DNA of 64,000 bases, taken from contig JBGSKO010000159.1 in the NCBI GenBank assembly GCA_041741155.1, positions 1-64,000 of the forward strand. Reading direction: 5' to 3'. The notes under the pieces were generated by a model. That model was given only the letters and a program-made list of their open reading frames with translations, was not told where the DNA came from and ran no database searches. This document shows positions 60,817-64,000 of the stretch, in pieces. Positions within the stretch are counted from its first letter, which is position 1; each line of letters begins with the position of its first letter. This DNA is from M3007 sp041741155 (lineage in GTDB: Bacteria > Bacteroidota > Bacteroidia > Chitinophagales > Saprospiraceae). The position numbers and the translations under genes were made by a program.

Positions 60817-62094
60817 ATGAAAAAAGCTCCCAGTGCACGCTTAATCCTCCTTTTTCTGCTGTTGCTCCCCGGTATTTCGGCTACCGGTCTTTTGCAAGGT
60901 CAGGAATTGTTCAAGCCTGAAGCAGCGCGTGTTCAGCGCACATTTACGACCAAAATACCTATGTCCAACAAAGCCCAAAGCGTAAAAGTTGACGTGGTGG
61001 ACAATCTGGTTATTCTCGAAGGGGATATCATTCTGGGTCCTCTGGTAAGTTTCGAGGGCGATGATGCGGTCGCCGTTGATGGCGCTTCGTACCGCTGGCC
61101 AAACTCAACCATTCCGTATGTTATTTCAGCGGGCCACCCGAAAAAAACGGACATCGAATGGGCGATCAACCACGTGCAATCCACCACCAATTTGTGTCTG
61201 GTTCCCCGCACCAACCAGACCGACTACGTCCAGTTTGTCAGTGCCAGCGGCTGCGCATCGTATGTGGGCAAACAAGGCGGCCGGCAGGATATCACCATCG
61301 GAAGTTGCTCCAAAGGCAGCATTGCCCACGAAATTTTGCACGCTGCAGGTCTTTGGCACGAGCAAAGCCGCGAGGACCGCGACAACTACATCACCATCAA
61401 ATGGGCAAATATCCAGGATGGGAAAGCGCATAATTTCAATAAACACGTTTCCGACGGCACCGATATAGGCACCTACGACTACGGCTCAATTATGCACTAC
61501 GGCAAAACGGCGTTTTCCAAAAACGGGAACAATACAATTGACATCAAAATACCGCCGGGCACAGCCGCTACGACGATCGGCCAACGCAACGGCCTGAGCG
61601 CCAAAGACAAAACCGCTATCAATAAACTCTACGGCCCTGGTCCGTGCAAAGAAGACTGCATCACCTTCAATCCATCCACCGTAACGGTCAAACAAAGCGG
61701 AACCAAGTGGTTGGTTGTGAGCGGCTCCAGTTCCATGTTTTCCGCGCCGAACAAGGCAGAAGCCGAAAAAATTGTAAAAATCATCAAGCAATATGGCCTG
61801 AATAAAAGCTGCTTTGTTGGCCGCCCGGATCCTTCCTTCCAGTATTTATTGAAAAACACAGCCTCTCCTTCCGGGGCATTCTCCGGTGAAGATTGTATTG
61901 CGTTTAATCCCAATAACCTGCAAATCAAACAGGAAGGAACGCAATACGTAATGACCAACGGTGTTTCCCGTATGTTTATGTTCCCAAACAAACAGGAGGC
62001 GGATCAGACACTGGCAATGATCAAAAAGTATGGTTTCAACCGAACCTGCTATGTCGGTCGCCCGGATGCATCTTTGCAGTATATGCGGAAATAA
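60817..62094 (+). CDS. Astacin-family (M12A) zinc metalloprotease with a duplicated C-terminal domain
   Basis: A 425-residue exported protease. The signal peptide MKKAPSARLILLFLLLLPG and a short pro-region precede the astacin domain. Its zinc motif is HEILHAAGLWHEQSR (residues 171-185) and the Met-turn is SIMHYG. After the catalytic domain a ~65-residue unit occurs twice, at about 279-345 and 358-425. Each runs from EDCI-x-FNP to C-x-VGRPD-x-S-x-QY. The two copies are clearly related and hold two Cys each. No T9SS signal is visible. It lies 3 bp upstream of the DUF4377 lipoprotein. Confidence 0.9.
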   Translation: MKKAPSARLILLFLLLLPGISATGLLQGQELFKPEAARVQRTFTTKIPMSNKAQSVKVDVVDNLVILEGDIILGPLVSFEGDDAVAVDGASYRWPNSTIPYVISAGHPKKTDIEWAINHVQSTTNLCLVPRTNQTDYVQFVSASGCASYVGKQGGRQDITIGSCSKGSIAHEILHAAGLWHEQSREDRDNYITIKWANIQDGKAHNFNKHVSDGTDIGTYDYGSIMHYGKTAFSKNGNNTIDIKIPPGTAATTIGQRNGLSAKDKTAINKLYGPGPCKEDCITFNPSTVTVKQSGTKWLVVSGSSSMFSAPNKAEAEKIVKIIKQYGLNKSCFVGRPDPSFQYLLKNTASPSGAFSGEDCIAFNPNNLQIKQEGTQYVMTNGVSRMFMFPNKQEADQTLAMIKKYGFNRTCYVGRPDASLQYMRK

Positions 62095-62097
62095 AAA

Positions 62098-62637
62098 ATG
62101 CACACTATGGACACAAGTATCATTTTCCTGTTTAGCGCCATGCTCGTAACGAGCTCAGGATGCGGCGAAAATACCCCAGGCCCAAAACAAGGGGAGATAC
62201 GCCTGAAAATTTCTCATTACAAAGTACCCTGTACGGGCGCCGACCTCCAACTCTGCCTGCTGGTCTCCACAAACGGAAATGACCCGGAGTATTTTTATGA
62301 TACCATCGAGGGATTCGAGTACGAATGGGGCTACGACTACGAGATCAGCGTGGAAAAAAACACGCTGGAACGCCCGATGGCAGACGCCTCTTCCAGTTCC
62401 TACAAACTGAAACAAGTACTCAAAAAAGAGCGGGTCGCCCCGAAGACGACGTTCGAATTGCCTGTAAACCTGGACGGGATGGCTCTTGTCGAAAACACCG
62501 ATGCCGGTTGCATGCTAATGGGAGAAATCGCCATTGACCCGGGCAAATTTACCTGCGAAAACTTGGCTAATGCCCAGCGTGCCGTTTTTCGGCACGGAAC
62601 GGGGAATGGCAACTTGCTCGTAGTCAAATTAAAATGA
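62098..62637 (+). CDS. DUF4377-domain lipoprotein
   Basis: A 179-residue lipoprotein: MHTMDTSIIFLFSAMLVTSSGC, with Cys22 as the acylation site. The mature part has the DUF4377 pattern EYFYDTIEGFEYEWGYDYEISV and ADASSSSYKLKQVLKKE. The family occurs with heat-shock HslJ/META-type proteins; its function is not known. It follows the astacin gene almost without gap and should be cotranscribed. A second ATG at 62107 is also possible. Confidence 0.82.
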   Translation: MHTMDTSIIFLFSAMLVTSSGCGENTPGPKQGEIRLKISHYKVPCTGADLQLCLLVSTNGNDPEYFYDTIEGFEYEWGYDYEISVEKNTLERPMADASSSSYKLKQVLKKERVAPKTTFELPVNLDGMALVENTDAGCMLMGEIAIDPGKFTCENLANAQRAVFRHGTGNGNLLVVKLK

Positions 62638-62659
62638 TTATCAGCTCTTTACAGCAGTG

Positions 62660-62698
62660 GCGCCGGGGGGAACAAGATTCCTTCCGGCGCTTTTGTTT
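62660..62698 (+). terminator. Intrinsic terminator of the astacin/DUF4377 pair
   Basis: gcgccggggggaa (62660-62672) pairs with ttccttccggcgc (62678-62690) over 13 bp including two G-U, with a 5-nt loop, and runs into ttttgttt. Confidence 0.85.
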
Positions 62699-62713
62699 GT
62701 GGCTTCCCCCACC

Positions 62714-64000
62714 CTACCGCAATACCGAAACATCGCCCTTTACCACCGGTTGAAGCGCGCCATCTCCGCGCCGCCACAGCAAGCGGTAAATGTACACATC
62801 GGAAGGCACGGGCTTTCCGTTGGACGTTCCGTCCCAGGCGGCATTGGGGTCGGTACTTTCAAAGATCATTCCACCCCAACGGTTATAAATTTCCAGTCGC
62901 TCCACCTGTGCGCTCCCTTCCAGCACAACCATACGAAACTGGTCGTTATTGCCATCGCCGTCAGGGGTAAACGCATTGGGGAATCGAACACGCGGAAAGA
63001 TCAATCGGAACGTCTTTTCCGAAACCTTGACACAGCCACTCGGCGACGTGGCGATAAGCGTATAGCGCACCGCAGCCCCAACGGTATCGTTGGTAGCAGG
63101 CATCAGGTCAATGGTTTCGTTAGTGAACGGCAACGTCTTGGTATCCACCGTAGTTTCCTGCCATACGAAGGTGAAATTGCTCAGATCTTGCGCCGGCGTC
63201 ACTGCAGCAGTCAAAGACACCGTCGTACCGATATCTATTGCATTGGTGTCGGGTACACACTGAATATCAAGGGTAAACGTGGGCACTATATCCACACGCA
63301 CGGTGTCGCGCAAGGTACAGGTGTCGCCGAAAGTGTAGGTTACGATGAAGATGGTGTCTCCTGCAGGGGTTTTGGTGATGCTGGCCGCAGCTTCGCCGGT
63401 GCTCCAGGCGTAGCGCCCATTGGGGTCAGAACCGAGGGCCTTTAGCTCAATCTTACTTTCTGCACAAAGGGTAGTGTCGGGCGTAACTGTCAATGTGGCC
63501 GTATAGGCAAGAACGTCCACCGAACGGGTGATTACGCAGTTGCCCAGCGTAGCAGTCACCGTGTAAATCGTATTTTGAGCCGGCGTCACCTCCGGGTTTT
63601 CATCGTCGAACACGAGGGTCGGATCGGGCGGGTTGGCAGACCAGGAGTACTCCGATCCCGGCAGCACGGGGCCGAGGTTTAGTCCAATCGTTTCGCCGGG
63701 GCACAACTGCCGGTCTGAGGGAAACACTATCTGTGGAGCTTCACCAGCTATAGTCACCAACACGGTGTCGGTCAGCAAGCATCCGTCACCGTAGGTAAAA
63801 AAAGCGACGTATTGGGTTGTCTGGTTGGGCGTGACCGCCAGGGTGCGGACAGTGCCCTCCACCAGACCCGTCTGCACATTCAGCCACTGAAACGCCGTGC
63901 CGGGGATACTGGTCATGGCCGTGAGTACCAGCGGAGCATTTCTGCAGATCGTCGTGTCATTGCTGGTCGTCAGAGCAGCCGAGTTGACCGTGATGCGCAC
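62714..64000 (-). CDS. Partial secreted Ig/PKD-type protein with T9SS type B (CHU_C) sorting domain
   Basis: 428 residues are visible; the N-terminus lies beyond the right edge. Several ~85-residue Ig/PKD-like repeats (LVLTAMTSIPGTAFQWLN, CPGETIGLNLGPVLPGSEYSWSANP, CAESKIELKALGSDPNGRYAWSTG) precede a type B C-terminal domain of about 85 residues, FPNAFTPDGDGNNDQFRMVV with IYNRWGGMIFES and DVYIYRLLWRR. Such proteins leave the cell by the type IX system and may be gliding- or adhesion-related. It converges with the DUF4377 gene. Confidence 0.88.
   Translation of the reverse strand: MRITVNSAALTTSNDTTICRNAPLVLTAMTSIPGTAFQWLNVQTGLVEGTVRTLAVTPNQTTQYVAFFTYGDGCLLTDTVLVTIAGEAPQIVFPSDRQLCPGETIGLNLGPVLPGSEYSWSANPPDPTLVFDDENPEVTPAQNTIYTVTATLGNCVITRSVDVLAYTATLTVTPDTTLCAESKIELKALGSDPNGRYAWSTGEAAASITKTPAGDTIFIVTYTFGDTCTLRDTVRVDIVPTFTLDIQCVPDTNAIDIGTTVSLTAAVTPAQDLSNFTFVWQETTVDTKTLPFTNETIDLMPATNDTVGAAVRYTLIATSPSGCVKVSEKTFRLIFPRVRFPNAFTPDGDGNNDQFRMVVLEGSAQVERLEIYNRWGGMIFESTDPNAAWDGTSNGKPVPSDVYIYRLLWRRGDGALQPVVKGDVSVLR

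Overview
The window comes from a Bacteroidota chromosome, most likely a Saprospiria-type (Lewinella/Haliscomenobacter-like) lineage. The phylum is supported by type IX secretion (T9SS) C-terminal sorting domains of both type A and type B, the short primary sigma factor, Bacteroidota RpoZ and DUF4835, the gene order bamD-rpoZ-coaBC-DUF4835, SusC-like DUF5686 proteins, and many promoters carrying the phylum's -7 element TAnnTTTG. The class is an inference from overall gene content. There are no rRNA genes, no CRISPR array, no recognisable transposase and no phage genes. Most of the window is ordinary housekeeping and envelope chromosome with a few accessory genes among it.

Layout. 0.2-3.7 kb: a TlpA-like thiol-disulfide lipoprotein and small-type purL. 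3.7-6.8 kb: a lone 1020-residue protein with an N-terminal TIR-like domain and about five copies of an undescribed repeat. 6.8-17.1 kb (minus strand): tamB, a coiled-coil membrane protein, mobA, an MgtC/DUF4010 membrane protein and mutS2. 17.3-24.8 kb: a secreted Omp28-like T9SS protein, lpxB, a vanadium-haloperoxidase/PAP2 lipoprotein, a thiolase, a small lipoprotein and an orphan cas6. 25-33.5 kb: membrane/coiled-coil proteins, a GT2/aldo-keto reductase/FAD oxidoreductase operon, a CaCA antiporter, a His-rich metal-transporter-like protein, a deoxynucleoside kinase, a 58-residue membrane protein and an ABC ATPase. 33.6-39.3 kb: a flippase, a TonB-receptor operon ending in a truncated PepSY gene, and a paaA without paaBCDE. 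39.5-45.3 kb: bamD, rpoZ, coaBC, DUF4835, rseP, hscB and tRNA-Leu. 45.4-53.5 kb: mnmD, a 4-TM protein framed by a 49-bp direct repeat, initiator tRNA-Met, an orphan thiopeptide/lanthipeptide-type SpaB_C protein, an outer-membrane protein, coaX, rpoD and pbpC. 53.6-64 kb: large secreted adhesion-type proteins, a DUF5686 protein, an astacin protease and a DUF4377 lipoprotein.

How the genes work together. Envelope biogenesis is the main theme (tamB, bamD, lpxB, rseP, pbpC, the flippase and several outer-membrane beta-barrels). A second theme is secreted T9SS cargo with Ig/HYR, dockerin-like and cohesin-like modules. CoA synthesis (coaBC, coaX), iron-sulfur assembly (hscB), tRNA modification (mnmD) and transcription (rpoD, rpoZ) are the housekeeping core.

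The most unusual feature is a set of intergenic short-tandem-repeat elements. Each is an array of 7-9 bp units, and five of them carry an inverted copy and so can fold into a hairpin. The unit differs from locus to locus, and one array lies in frame inside a gene. Other points worth a second look are the TIR-repeat protein, the orphan cas6, the orphan SpaB_C gene beside the initiator tRNA, the 49-bp direct repeat that duplicates the tRNA 3' end, and several genes whose -7 promoter box directly abuts the start codon, as expected for leaderless mRNAs.
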